From the NCBI GenBank assembly GCA_946414435.1, contig CAMKOM010000021.1:1-57211 (forward strand): a DNA stretch of 57,211 nt, in the 5' to 3' direction. The DNA comes from an uncultured Bacteroidota bacterium (GTDB taxonomy: Bacteria; Bacteroidota; Bacteroidia; Bacteroidales; SZUA-534). Each line of letters begins with the position of its first letter. Positions within the stretch are counted from its first letter, which is position 1. The translations under genes and the position numbers were made by a program. Under the pieces are notes generated by a model. The model did no database searches, was not told the origin of the DNA, and saw nothing but the letters and a program-made list of their open reading frames with translations. Of this stretch, positions 8,897-16,976 are shown in pieces.

Positions 8897-9814
8897 ATGA
8901 AACGCACAGCACAACATTTGGCAAGCTTGCTTGTAGCCGGACTGATAGCCGCAAGCTGCAGCCATACAACAAAAAACATTGATGCTTTCACCAATATTGA
9001 TTGGTACATCGACTCAACGCTGGTTATCCACAACGACTCGGCTTTCTCATATGCGGCCTACGACACTGTTCTTGAGCAATTTTCGAAGCCGACGCTGATT
9101 CCGTTGCGGTTGTCAGATTCGGTGATGACAATATCGCGCTATAAACCTGTTGGTGTCTACGACAACAAACATGTTTTTCACGTTAAAGGTTGCGAACTCA
9201 GCACAGACACTGTCCGCTACGACATAAAATACATCAACAAGCGGGCAAAGTTGATCATTTACACTGATCCGTTCCCGATTATCCTGTCGACTAACAAACG
9301 GCTCGAGATGAATGAAACATCGAATTTCACTTCAATAAAATTTCAGATTTCCGACTTTTCAATTGGCGATCAGATCGACAAGTCGCTACTCAAGACCATC
9401 GGTGTCTACAATTATCCTAACTACACTATCGAAGATTGCGAGTATATTAATGATAAGAATTTGAGCTTCAGGATTATAGGATATAATCACATTTTCTCGA
9501 TTGAGCGCAAGAAAATCGAGGATTACAAGATTAAAGAGGTTATGAATGTGGTGTCGGAGAAGTTGGGCGACACTCCTGAATACGGACCGTTGCGCCAATG
9601 GTCGAAAGACAGCGACTATGAATATGAGTTCTACCGATGGTCGACCAATGGCGTGCAGATTGACTTGACACGTAGCAAATATATTGGTGGCGATTCGTAT
9701 AAGAAACTGATGAACAACAAGAACTGGAATCTGTCGTATGATGATGTTGTGCTGCAGGCCATTCTGATTGAGACATTCAAAAACGGAAAACCACACTCAT
9801 CAATAATCAATTAA
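8897..9814 (+). CDS. Lipoprotein of unknown function
   Basis: A 305-residue protein starting at ATG 8897, 27 nt after the TPR gene. The N-terminus is a lipoprotein signal (lipobox IAASC). Two similar halves can be suspected: both contain segments of beta strands with Asp/Tyr/Ile-rich stretches (SVMTISRYKPVGVYDNKHVF; NLSFRIIGYNHIFSIERK). I recognise no catalytic motif. There is no acidic surface-export motif after the Cys, so a periplasm-facing anchor is more likely. Its stop codon overlaps the next start (TAATG), which indicates translational coupling within the operon. Confidence 0.8.
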   Translation: MKRTAQHLASLLVAGLIAASCSHTTKNIDAFTNIDWYIDSTLVIHNDSAFSYAAYDTVLEQFSKPTLIPLRLSDSVMTISRYKPVGVYDNKHVFHVKGCELSTDTVRYDIKYINKRAKLIIYTDPFPIILSTNKRLEMNETSNFTSIKFQISDFSIGDQIDKSLLKTIGVYNYPNYTIEDCEYINDKNLSFRIIGYNHIFSIERKKIEDYKIKEVMNVVSEKLGDTPEYGPLRQWSKDSDYEYEFYRWSTNGVQIDLTRSKYIGGDSYKKLMNNKNWNLSYDDVVLQAILIETFKNGKPHSSIIN

Positions 9815-10287
9815 TGAGAAAACTGTCACCAATATTGCTGATATGCCTGCTGTTCGCTTGCGGCAGTGATACCGAGCAGACTTCGAATTTGAACATGCTT
9901 GCCGCGGGGAAGTGGAATTTGAGCGGAGTGATTATCCCGACGGGCGACAATGCGGAAATGAACTTGCTTGAGTCGCCAATCTGCCCCGAATGTTTGAAAG
10001 ACGACCAGATTGAGATCTTCAGTAGCGGTCGGTATGAGATTTCTCTTGGAGAGAATACCTGTGAGAACAATACGCAGATTTTCAAATTTGAGCATATTGG
10101 AACATGGAAATTCACACAAAGCGAAGACAGCATTGTACTAAATCCTGAGACACCCGAGCCGATTATGATGAGCATCAACAATCTGAACGAAACCGAATTG
10201 CGGCTGACTTATCGCGACACCATTCCGCAAATACTTTTTAAAAACGATTCGGCGCTATACCCAATAACTATTCTGTACACACATTAA
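9814..10287 (+). CDS. Small lipoprotein, lipocalin-like
   Basis: A 157-residue lipoprotein (MRKLSPILLICLLFAC, lipobox LLFAC). The body has a KWNLSGV start, a central EIFSSGRYEISLG strand and GTWKFTQSEDSIVLNP. This order resembles Bacteroidota lipocalin-like or DUF4923-type lipoproteins that open with a kWxL strand. The likeness is only in pattern. The gene overlaps both neighbours by one base, so it belongs to the same coupled operon. The Cys is followed by GSDTEQTS, not the acidic run typical of surface-exposed lipoproteins. Confidence 0.75.
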   Translation: MRKLSPILLICLLFACGSDTEQTSNLNMLAAGKWNLSGVIIPTGDNAEMNLLESPICPECLKDDQIEIFSSGRYEISLGENTCENNTQIFKFEHIGTWKFTQSEDSIVLNPETPEPIMMSINNLNETELRLTYRDTIPQILFKNDSALYPITILYTH

Positions 10288-10847
10288 TGAGACGACTCAG
10301 CGGCTTTATTCTGAAATTGTTTGGTTGGAAAATTATGGACAGTGCTCCAACCGACAAGAAATTCGTAGTCATTGCCATGCCGCACACAAGCATGATGGAT
10401 TTCGTGTGGGGTAAGTTGGTATTTTCTTCGGCGGGATTTTCACCAAAGATTTTCATCAAGAAAGAGATGTTCTTCTTTCCTGTTGGGCTGTTGCTCAAGG
10501 CGTTGGGGGCTGTTCCAATCAACCGTAACCGTTCGGCCGGCATGGTTGAGCAAGTGATTGCCTATTTCAATAAGAATGACGAGTTCTGCGTCTGCATCAC
10601 TCCCGAAGGTACTCGAAAACTGACTCACAAACTGAAACGCGGCTTCTATTTCATTGCAAAACAGGCCAATGTGCCAATTTACCTGAGCGTTCTCGACTAT
10701 GGAACAAAACACGCTATCATTGGTGAGCGTTTTGTTCCGACCGATGACATTGATGCTGACTTTGAGTACATGCGCCAGTATTACCTCAGGATGAACCCCA
10801 CGGCTAAACGACCGAAGCAATTCACCCCTGACTGCGTCCGCCTATGA
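10287..10847 (+). CDS. PlsC-type acyltransferase
   Basis: A 186-residue enzyme of the lysophospholipid (1-acylglycerol-3-phosphate) acyltransferase superfamily. The catalytic HX4D motif is H33-TSMM-D38. A hydrophobic stretch with an F-G-W element precedes it, and the substrate-binding PEGTR motif is near residue 107 (CITPEGTRK). In this family the enzyme moves an acyl chain to a glycerol- or glycan-phosphate at the inner face of the cytoplasmic membrane. It is shorter than PlsC (about 240 residues) and lacks an N-terminal transmembrane anchor, like many Bacteroidota paralogues. The start overlaps the previous stop (TAATG), and the 3' end overlaps the amidase by 4 nt. The acyl acceptor is unknown. 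Confidence 0.85.
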   Translation: MRRLSGFILKLFGWKIMDSAPTDKKFVVIAMPHTSMMDFVWGKLVFSSAGFSPKIFIKKEMFFFPVGLLLKALGAVPINRNRSAGMVEQVIAYFNKNDEFCVCITPEGTRKLTHKLKRGFYFIAKQANVPIYLSVLDYGTKHAIIGERFVPTDDIDADFEYMRQYYLRMNPTAKRPKQFTPDCVRL

Positions 10848-11626
10848 CCGACTTGCTCAATATCGCCTACGTCCAGCCCGACATCAAGTGGCACGATATT
10901 GAAGGCAATCTGCGCCAATACGATATAATGATTGACGGCATAGCTGACGCCGACCTGATTGTGCTACCCGAGATGTTCGCCACCGGCTTTACAAACCAAC
11001 TCAATGGCACCGTCCAACCAATGGATGGCCCGCTTGTGGATTGGATGCTGTGGAAAGCACATGAGAAGAATGCAGCCGTGGCTGGAAGCCAGATAATTGT
11101 CGATGGCGGACACTATTACAACCGCCTGCTTATGGCAATGCCCGACGGCCGGCTGGAATGGTGCGACAAACGTCACCTGTTCCGAATGGGGTGCGAGAAC
11201 GAAACACTTACGGCAGGGAAGGAGTTGAAAATCGTTTACTTCAGAGGTTGGCACATACGTCCCGTGGTCTGCTATGATCTGCGTTTCCCCGTCTGGTTAC
11301 GCAACTCCAATAACAATTACGACCTTATGCTCTGCGTTGCCAACTGGCCCACTGCTCGCCACGATGTTTTTGAAACACTTTTGCGTGCACGCGCCATCGA
11401 GAACCAATGCTACGTGGTGGGCGTCAATCGCGTGGGTACTGACGGTCTCGACATCGAATATTCTGGCGGTAGCGCTGTCATCGACATTTACGGCAGCGTG
11501 TTGAGCCGTTTGCCCGAAAACACAGTGGGCATTGGCCGCGCTACCGTCTCGCTCAGCAAACTGAATGCCTTCCGCGAGAAATTTCCGACTGTGCTTGATG
11601 CGGATAGGTTCAACATCGAACTGTAA
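10844..11626 (+). CDS. Nitrilase-family amidase (omega-amidase/YafV type)
   Basis: A 260-residue carbon-nitrogen hydrolase with the Glu-Lys-Cys triad: E43 in VLPEMFATGF, Lys in EWCDKRHLF (about residue 110) and the nucleophile Cys in PVVCYDLRFP (about 143). The sequence NWPTARHDVFETLLRARAIENQ and VVGVNRVGTDG are typical of the YafV/Nit2 omega-amidase branch, which converts alpha-ketoglutaramate or alpha-ketosuccinamate to ketoacid plus ammonia. It has no signal peptide, so it is cytoplasmic. The ATG overlaps the acyltransferase stop by 4 nt; it is the last gene of the operon and a terminator follows. Confidence 0.9.
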   Translation: MTDLLNIAYVQPDIKWHDIEGNLRQYDIMIDGIADADLIVLPEMFATGFTNQLNGTVQPMDGPLVDWMLWKAHEKNAAVAGSQIIVDGGHYYNRLLMAMPDGRLEWCDKRHLFRMGCENETLTAGKELKIVYFRGWHIRPVVCYDLRFPVWLRNSNNNYDLMLCVANWPTARHDVFETLLRARAIENQCYVVGVNRVGTDGLDIEYSGGSAVIDIYGSVLSRLPENTVGIGRATVSLSKLNAFREKFPTVLDADRFNIEL

Positions 11627-11651
11627 TCCTCAGAGAACCAACAGGTGAAAA

Positions 11652-11682
11652 TAAAAAAGGCGTGTCGCCACGCCTCTTTTCT
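11652..11682. terminator. Bidirectional terminator between convergent genes
   Basis: AGGCGTG, loop TCGC and CACGCCT form a 7-bp stem flanked by an A run and a T run. It can end both the amidase operon and the sigma factor gene. Confidence 0.8.
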
Positions 11683-11705
11683 ATCATAATCAACAGACAA
11701 TCTGG

Positions 11706-12290
11706 TCAATCTTCATCCTCAACCGTAATGTTCATCATCTTGCGCAGATTGATAAGCGCATAACGCATCCGGCCCAAAGCCGTGTTGATGCTGACACCTG
11801 TCAAATCGGCTATCTCTTTGAAACTCATGTCATAGACATAACGATATTTTACAATGGCACACTGTTCGGGCGGCAGTTTGGCAATCATCTGTTTCAAATC
11901 GGCGTGCGACTGCTTGGCAAGACACTTGTCCTCTGCACTCTCATCGAAAATGCCGATAGTCTTGAAGATGGCTTTCTCTTCGTCGTCGCCAGAGACCGTC
12001 GGGAGGTGCTTGTCGCGACGGTAGAAATCGATTATCAGGTTGTGGGCAATGCGCATCACCCATGGACAGAAACGCCCGTCATCTTTGTAAGTTCCACTGT
12101 CGAGAGAGCGGATTACCTTTATGAATGTGTCTTGGAAAATATCTTCGGCGAGTTCGCGGTCTTTGACAACCATCATGATGTAGGAGAACACTCGGTTCTT
12201 ATACCTATCAATCAAAATTTCGAGACATTGGGTTTGTCCGGCAATGTACTGCTTAACTAAAACACAATCAGATTGATTATGCAGTTCCAT
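11706..12290 (-). CDS. ECF-type RNA polymerase sigma factor
   Basis: A 194-residue sigma-70 family factor with only regions 2 and 4. Region 2 has LAEDIFQDTFIKVIRSLD and WVMRIAHNLIIDFYRR (residues ~50-95). Region 4 has LPPEQCAIVKYRYVYDMSFKEIA followed by the helix-turn-helix ADLTGVSINTALGRMRYALI. No anti-sigma gene is beside it, unlike most ECF units, so its control and regulon are not evident here. The start at 12290 is supported by an AAAGGAGG ribosome site at 12297-12304 on the minus strand. A second AAAGGAGG sits about 48 nt further upstream with no start codon at a workable distance. Confidence 0.93.
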   Translation of the reverse strand: MELHNQSDCVLVKQYIAGQTQCLEILIDRYKNRVFSYIMMVVKDRELAEDIFQDTFIKVIRSLDSGTYKDDGRFCPWVMRIAHNLIIDFYRRDKHLPTVSGDDEEKAIFKTIGIFDESAEDKCLAKQSHADLKQMIAKLPPEQCAIVKYRYVYDMSFKEIADLTGVSINTALGRMRYALINLRKMMNITVEDED

Positions 12291-12368
12291 AACTACCTCC
12301 TTTTTTAGTTAGTTCGAGAGTAATTATTTTTTCGATAAGCAGTTCCTCCTTTATTGTTATTAACAATG

Positions 12369-12376
12369 CAAATATA
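12369..12376 (-). promoter_or_regulatory. Possible sigma factor gene -7 element
   Basis: TATATTTG on the minus strand, about 79 nt before the ATG. No TTTG is at the right -33 spacing. It would give a leader of about 70 nt that carries the duplicated AAAGGAGG. Confidence 0.4.
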
Positions 12377-12530
12377 TAGTTTTTTCAAACACCGCTGCCA
12401 TCGTTTGTCCTTTTTAGCCAACGCTTTCGGCCCATTGGTCAAACTTGGGCAAATAACCGAACCTTTTAGGCAATCATCGAGAAAAAAACGATACACCTAT
12501 AAAAATAAGCGGAACGATTCTTTTAATTGA

Positions 12531-12538
12531 TACATTTG
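12531..12538 (+). promoter_or_regulatory. Probable hpt -7 element and strong ribosome site
   Basis: TACATTTG lies 28 nt before the hpt ATG. The run AAAGGGGG at about 12552-12559, seven bases before ATG 12567, is an unusually strong ribosome site for this phylum and fixes the start. Confidence 0.5.
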
Positions 12539-12566
12539 CGCCGATTTTTGCAAAGGGGGTAATGCT

Positions 12567-13103
12567 ATGCAAAACGAAGTTGAAGTCAACGGAAAAAGGT
12601 TCAAGGTTTCGGTCACTGCCGATGTGATTCAAGCGCGTGTGGCTGAAGTTGCCAGCCAGATGAACGCCGATCTTGCGGGCAAGGATGTCGTGTTTTTGTG
12701 CATTCTGAACGGCAGTTTCATGTTTGCCGCCGACCTTTTGCGCGGAATCGACATGCCATGCAAAATCAGCTTTGTGAAATTCACATCGTACGAGGGCGAC
12801 CACTCAACGGGTAAAGTCCGTGAGCTTATCGGCTTGAATGAGAATTTGAAAGGCAAAACCGTGGTGATTGTTGAAGACATTGTCGACACGGGTAAGACGA
12901 TGGTTGACTTGCTCGATTATCTGAAGCAGTTCGACCCCGCCGAAGTGAAGATAGCTACGCTGATGTTCAAGCCTGGCAAATGTCACGAGAAATTGGCCAT
13001 CAACTACTTCGGGTTCTCAATTCCCGACGATTTCATCATCGGCTACGGCCTCGATTATGATGGGTTGGGACGAAACTTGAAAGATATTTATAAGGTGGTA
13101 TGA
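12567..13103 (+). CDS. hpt: Hypoxanthine phosphoribosyltransferase
   Basis: A 178-residue purine-salvage enzyme that joins hypoxanthine (and guanine) to PRPP to give IMP or GMP in the cytoplasm. The PRPP-binding motif VVIVEDIVDTGKTM is at residues ~99-112, preceded by the flexible-loop region KFTSYEGDHSTGKV. The pyrophosphate-binding LNGSFMFAADL and the purine-binding C-terminus (PDDFIIGYGLDYDGLGRNL) are all in place. Length is normal. It sits just before adk; both serve purine nucleotide supply and may be co-transcribed, though a 71-nt gap separates them. Confidence 0.96.
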   Translation: MQNEVEVNGKRFKVSVTADVIQARVAEVASQMNADLAGKDVVFLCILNGSFMFAADLLRGIDMPCKISFVKFTSYEGDHSTGKVRELIGLNENLKGKTVVIVEDIVDTGKTMVDLLDYLKQFDPAEVKIATLMFKPGKCHEKLAINYFGFSIPDDFIIGYGLDYDGLGRNLKDIYKVV

Positions 13104-13174
13104 TTTGGCACATTAATTGAGGATTGAAGAATTTGAATAAAACATATAAGAAAACTTAAAAACTTAATACATAA

Positions 13175-13756
13175 ATGTTTAATCTTGTAATCTTTGGACC
13201 TCCGGGTTCGGGTAAAGGAACCCAATCAGAAAACATTATCAACAAATACGGTTTGGTACACTTGTCGACCGGCGATTTGTTGCGCGCCGAGAAAAATTCG
13301 GGTTCGGAACTAGGCAACAAGATAAAGGAACTCATCGACAATGGGAATCTTGTGCCTGACAGTCTTGTTGAGGAAATGGTTAAAAAGAATGTAGCCAACA
13401 ATAAAGAAGCTGCCGGCTTCATTTTCGACGGTTTCCCTCGCACTACAACACAGGCTGCTTGGCTCGACAATATGCTTGCCGAACAAGGCCAGAGTGTTAC
13501 GCAGATGCTCGCGCTCGATGTTGACGACAACGAATTGCGTAACCGTATTCTTGAACGAGGAAAAGTGTCGGGTCGTGCCGATGATCAGGATGAAAACATC
13601 ATTAACAACCGCATTGCTGTATACCACAAGCAAACTCAGCCAGTGATAGACTTTTATTCGGCACAAGGGAAGTTTGTCTCGGTTGATGGCATTGGTTCGC
13701 TCGACGATGTGTTCGGTCGCATCAGCGACGCGATGGACAAAGCGATGCAGAACTGA
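13175..13756 (+). CDS. adk: Adenylate kinase
   Basis: Catalyses ATP + AMP to 2 ADP. The protein is 193 residues. It has the P-loop GPPGSGKGTQ (residues 8-17), LSTGDLLRAE in the AMP-binding part, GFPRTTTQAAWLD and ERGKVSGRADDQ before a short LID. The short LID without zinc Cys places it in the short, compact adenylate kinase class rather than the 214-residue E. coli type. ATG 13175 gives the standard start MFNLVIFGPPG. A bidirectional terminator follows and separates it from the ribosomal protein operon. Confidence 0.96.
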   Translation: MFNLVIFGPPGSGKGTQSENIINKYGLVHLSTGDLLRAEKNSGSELGNKIKELIDNGNLVPDSLVEEMVKKNVANNKEAAGFIFDGFPRTTTQAAWLDNMLAEQGQSVTQMLALDVDDNELRNRILERGKVSGRADDQDENIINNRIAVYHKQTQPVIDFYSAQGKFVSVDGIGSLDDVFGRISDAMDKAMQN

Positions 13757-13818
13757 AGAGAAGATTCTTCAGGAAAGACAAATCCTGTTGGTTAAGAAAG
13801 AATTTAATTCCATATCAA

Positions 13819-13852
13819 CAAAAAAAGCCGCTCCAAATGGAACGGCTTTTTC
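13819..13852. terminator. Bidirectional terminator between adk and rplI
   Basis: AAAAAAAGCCGCTCC, loop AAAT and GGAACGGCTTTTT form a stem with one mismatch and with A and T runs on both sides. It lies between convergent transcripts. Confidence 0.8.
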
Positions 13853-13870
13853 TTATTGTGTGTTTCAGAT

Positions 13871-14317
13871 TTATTCTGCAACAACTTCGAATGGCAACTC
13901 GAACTCAACTTCTTTGTGAAGTTTGATTTTGGCAACATATTTGCCAAGTTCTTTGATGTTGTCGCCTTTAACAAGGATGCTTTTGCGGTCAACCTCAACA
14001 CCTTGCTTTTGGATAGCCTCGGCAAGTTGGATGTTGTTGACTGAACCGAAGATTTTGCCATTTGAACTGGCTTTTGTGCCGATAACGATGGTAAGAGCCT
14101 CGATTTGAGCACGCAGTGCCATTGCGTCGTTCTTGATTTTCTCTTCTTTGTGAGCACGTTGCTTTTTGTTCTCAGCTAAAATCTTCTTTGCGGCCTCAGT
14201 AGCTACAATTGCCAGGCCCTGGGGGATCAGGTAGTTACGTCCGTAACCGTCTTTAACGGTAACGATATCGTCTTTGTAACCTAAATTTGGAACGTTCTGT
14301 TTCAATATAATTTCCAT
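13871..14317 (-). CDS. rplI: 50S ribosomal protein L9
   Basis: A 148-residue L9 of the large subunit, which bridges the L1 stalk base. The N-terminal domain is diagnostic: MEIILKQNVPNLGYKDD, GYGRNYLIPQGLA. A long Lys/Glu helix (KKILAENKKQRAHKEEKIKN) links to the C-terminal domain (SSNGKIFGSVNNIQLAEAI). I choose ATG 14317 because an AGGAGG site sits seven bases upstream; a TTG two codons earlier would lie almost inside that site. It is the last gene of rpsF-rpsR-rplI. Confidence 0.97.
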   Translation of the reverse strand: MEIILKQNVPNLGYKDDIVTVKDGYGRNYLIPQGLAIVATEAAKKILAENKKQRAHKEEKIKNDAMALRAQIEALTIVIGTKASSNGKIFGSVNNIQLAEAIQKQGVEVDRKSILVKGDNIKELGKYVAKIKLHKEVEFELPFEVVAE

Positions 14318-14331
14318 ATCCAATCCTCCTC

Positions 14332-14601
14332 TTATTTAAGCATATCAGTTACATACGGGAGCAAAGCCAAGTGGCGTGCTCTTTTGATTGCGGTGGCAAC
14401 CTTGCGTTGGTATTTCAGTGAAGTACCAGTGATGCGACGGGGAAGAATCTTGCCCTGCTCGTTCAGAAAACGCTTCAGGAACTCTGGATCCTTGTAGTCG
14501 ATGTACTTGATTTTGTTCTTTTTGAAACGGCAGTACTTTTTCTTTTTGATATCTACCGTCATCGGGGTAAGATACCTGATTTCTGATTGACTCTGTGACA
14601 T
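14332..14601 (-). CDS. rpsR: 30S ribosomal protein S18
   Basis: An 89-residue S18, which pairs with S6 on the small-subunit platform. The conserved core is [20 protein letters not shown], then [20 protein letters not shown] and the basic C-terminal helix [12 protein letters not shown] Bacteroidota-type N-terminal extension ([16 protein letters not shown]) is present. It lies 3 nt after rpsF, clearly in one operon. Confidence 0.97.
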   Translation of the reverse strand: MSQSQSEIRYLTPMTVDIKKKKYCRFKKNKIKYIDYKDPEFLKRFLNEQGKILPRRITGTSLKYQRKVATAIKRARHLALLPYVTDMLK

Positions 14602-14604
14602 GGC

Positions 14605-14955
14605 TTAATCCTCCTTCTTTGGTTCAGATTTCATACTTCTTTTTTTGTTTGCGTACTCAACGGCAAACTTGTCCATCTTCATGGTGAGGAAACGCATAAT
14701 GCGCTCATCGCGGCGGTACTCGGTCTCGAGCTTGCCGATAATGTTGCCCTCGCCCTTGAATTCTACAAGATAGTAGAAGCCTGTGGATTTCTTTTGAATT
14801 GGATAAGCCAATTTCCGGAGGCCCCAGTCCTCCTCGTAAACGATTTCACCTCCCATATCGGTGATAACGCCTTTGAATTTGTCAACCGCTTCCTTCATCT
14901 GTGGTGCAGACAAAACGGGATTTGCAATGAAAACGGTTTCGTAACTGTTTGACAT
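14605..14955 (-). CDS. rpsF: 30S ribosomal protein S6
   Basis: A 116-residue S6, first gene of the rpsF-rpsR-rplI operon. The ferredoxin-like fold shows as [42 protein letters not shown] and [16 protein letters not shown] short basic tail with [13 protein letters not shown] follows. The operon lacks ssb between rpsF and rpsR, as usual in this phylum. Confidence 0.97.
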   Translation of the reverse strand: MSNSYETVFIANPVLSAPQMKEAVDKFKGVITDMGGEIVYEEDWGLRKLAYPIQKKSTGFYYLVEFKGEGNIIGKLETEYRRDERIMRFLTMKMDKFAVEYANKKRSMKSEPKKED

Positions 14956-14989
14956 AAAATTAAATTTTTATTTGTTAAAAATCGAGGTG

Positions 14990-15020
14990 CAAAATTACTG
15001 ATTGATTTTGAATTTGCAAA
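14990..15020 (-). promoter_or_regulatory. Promoter of the rpsF-rpsR-rplI operon
   Basis: On the minus strand TTTG (15020-15017), 19 nt and TAATTTTG (14997-14990) match the Bacteroidota -33/-7 consensus (TTTG, N19, TAnnTTTG) exactly. This is the clearest promoter in the window. The transcript leader would be about 28 nt. Confidence 0.8.
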
Positions 15021-15029
15021 CAGCTACAC

Positions 15030-15148
15030 GGAGTTTTTTCGGTATTTAGCTCAGAATGGTGATTTTTGAGAAAATATACCTTTAGAACAATGCGGGACTA
15101 CATATTGTGTGGTCGAAAAGTCTCAGGCTTTCAGTACTAAATAACTCC
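15030..15148. repeat. Small element with bulged terminal inverted repeats
   Basis: The ends GGAGTT...TATTTAG and CTAAATAACTCC are inverted copies (6 + 7 bp) broken by a 7-nt bulge on one side; the interior is about 85 nt without an ORF. It lies between the rpsF promoter and the M23 peptidase gene. It may be a miniature inverted-repeat element or a structured RNA. The rest of 14956-15266 shows nothing else. Confidence 0.4.
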
Positions 15149-15266
15149 CCTAAATATCAACACCCCAGCGTTCATACCTTATTTATCAGTCAACTGTTTG
15201 CCACCGTTTTTTTCTTATTTTGCGTGTCTGATTAGCGGGGAGGATTATATTATTAAAAGATTGATA

Positions 15267-16976
15267 ATGAATAGACAGAGCAAAATATTTGCACTTCTGG
15301 CACTTGTTTTTGCGGCCAACGCCGCTCTCGCGCAGCTCAAACTCGACACTTTGGGCTGGAAGATACCGTTGCATATTCCGATTTACCTTTCGGGAAATTT
15401 TGCCGAGTTGCGCAGCGGTCATTTTCACGCCGGTCTCGATATGAAGACGCAGGGCAAGGAGGGCTTCCGCGTCTATGCCGTGAAAGACGGCTACGTGTCG
15501 CGCATCAAGGTGTCGCCAACTGGCTATGGACATTCAGTATATATCACACACCCAGACGGTTACACGTCGCTTTACGCGCATATGCGCGAGTTCAATATTC
15601 AGATTGGCCGCTACGTACGCGATGCGCAGTACAAGCGCAAGAGTTTTGCCGTTGATTTGTTTCTGAAGCCCGATGAAATGCCTGTCAGCGAGGGCGAAGT
15701 GCTTGGTCTGTCGGGAAATACGGGCTCGTCAGGCGGCCCGCACCTGCATTTTGAGATTCGCGACACACGTGATGCCTGTCCGCTCAACGGTTTGTTTCTG
15801 GGCTTCGATATAAAAGATGACATTCCGCCGCGAATGGCGCTGTTCACAGTGTTCCCGGGCAACAGTAACTCGCAGGTCGCCGGGAAGTATGCTCGCAATA
15901 CCGTCAGAGTTCAGAAGGTTGGCAAGATTTACAAGCCGGTGGGTGCCGATACTATTCAAGTGTCGGGCACAGTGGGGCTTGGCATCAAATGCGACGATTA
16001 TCTGAACGGTGCCAACAACCGTTGCGGCGTTTATCAGTTCGATGTGTGGGACGGCGACCAAATTGTGCTCACAATGCGTATCGACGGCGTGCCATTTTCG
16101 CAGACAAAATATGTGAGCAGCATTGCCGATTACGAGGCGTTGATGACAAGTAAAACGGTGGCTTACAGACTGTTTGTCGAGAGTAACAACCGGATTGAGC
16201 TTTACCCAACAATGCAAAACCGTGGCTTGATAACGGTGCCTGTGGGCAAGGTGAAAAAGGTGAAAATCGATGCCTACGACGTTTACGGAAATAAGGCCAC
16301 GTTTGAAACATATCTTCAGGGTGTGGCACTCGATAAGTCGGCGCAAAAGCCTGAGGGCAAGTTGCTTTCGTGGCAGGACCAACACAAGTTTGATACGGCT
16401 GGCATTGTGCTCGATTTTGCGAAACAAACTTTCTTCGATTCGATTTACTTCAACTTGAAAGTCGATACCAATATTGTAATCGGCTCGTATTCGTCAACTT
16501 ACACCATCGGTTCGACCGCCATTCCGCTTGTGAGGTCGTACAACACTCGAATAAAGTGTCTTGGCGACAAGGTGCCAACGTCGAAGTTGCTGCTGGTGTC
16601 GGTCATAGGTGAGAAGGTTTCGGGCATTGGCGGCAAGTATAAAAACGGTTACGTTGAGGCCACTTTGTCGGAATTCGGCACTTACCGTATTCAGGCCGAC
16701 AGCGTGCCACCAACCATTAAATCGATTGCAAACCAACCGGTTAACGTGCTAAAATTTACTATCGATGACGATTTGGCGGGCATAAAATCCTATTCGGCGT
16801 CAATCAATGGCGAGTGGATTCTGCTTAAGTACGACCCCAAAACAAAATCAATAACCTACGAGGCCGATGAGTACTTGAAACTGGCTGATTCATACCAACT
16901 TGAGATGATGGTGACCGATAATTGTGGCAACGTTGCCAACTATTCCGAAAAACTTCCCAAAACGAAATTTAAGTGA
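15267..16976 (+). CDS. Secreted M23-family metallopeptidase
   Basis: A 569-residue exported zinc endopeptidase expected to cut peptide bridges of peptidoglycan. Start ATG 15267 gives a clean signal peptide (MNRQSKIFALLALVFAANAA, cleaved after ALAQ); starts further upstream would bury it. The LytM core includes the zinc ligands in GHFHAGLDMK (H54, D58), the segment YGHSVYITHPDGYTSLYAHM and the HLHFE ligand motif near residue 155. About 400 residues of beta-sandwich-like domains follow. It leads a four-gene operon with anmK, a C69 peptidase and a phosphodiesterase; its stop overlaps the anmK start by 4 nt. Confidence 0.93.
   Translation: MNRQSKIFALLALVFAANAALAQLKLDTLGWKIPLHIPIYLSGNFAELRSGHFHAGLDMKTQGKEGFRVYAVKDGYVSRIKVSPTGYGHSVYITHPDGYTSLYAHMREFNIQIGRYVRDAQYKRKSFAVDLFLKPDEMPVSEGEVLGLSGNTGSSGGPHLHFEIRDTRDACPLNGLFLGFDIKDDIPPRMALFTVFPGNSNSQVAGKYARNTVRVQKVGKIYKPVGADTIQVSGTVGLGIKCDDYLNGANNRCGVYQFDVWDGDQIVLTMRIDGVPFSQTKYVSSIADYEALMTSKTVAYRLFVESNNRIELYPTMQNRGLITVPVGKVKKVKIDAYDVYGNKATFETYLQGVALDKSAQKPEGKLLSWQDQHKFDTAGIVLDFAKQTFFDSIYFNLKVDTNIVIGSYSSTYTIGSTAIPLVRSYNTRIKCLGDKVPTSKLLLVSVIGEKVSGIGGKYKNGYVEATLSEFGTYRIQADSVPPTIKSIANQPVNVLKFTIDDDLAGIKSYSASINGEWILLKYDPKTKSITYEADEYLKLADSYQLEMMVTDNCGNVANYSEKLPKTKFK

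Noticed and set aside
12305-12496. 63-codon frame upstream of the sigma factor gene
   Set aside because: It spans the sigma gene promoter and both ribosome sites and has no start signal of its own.
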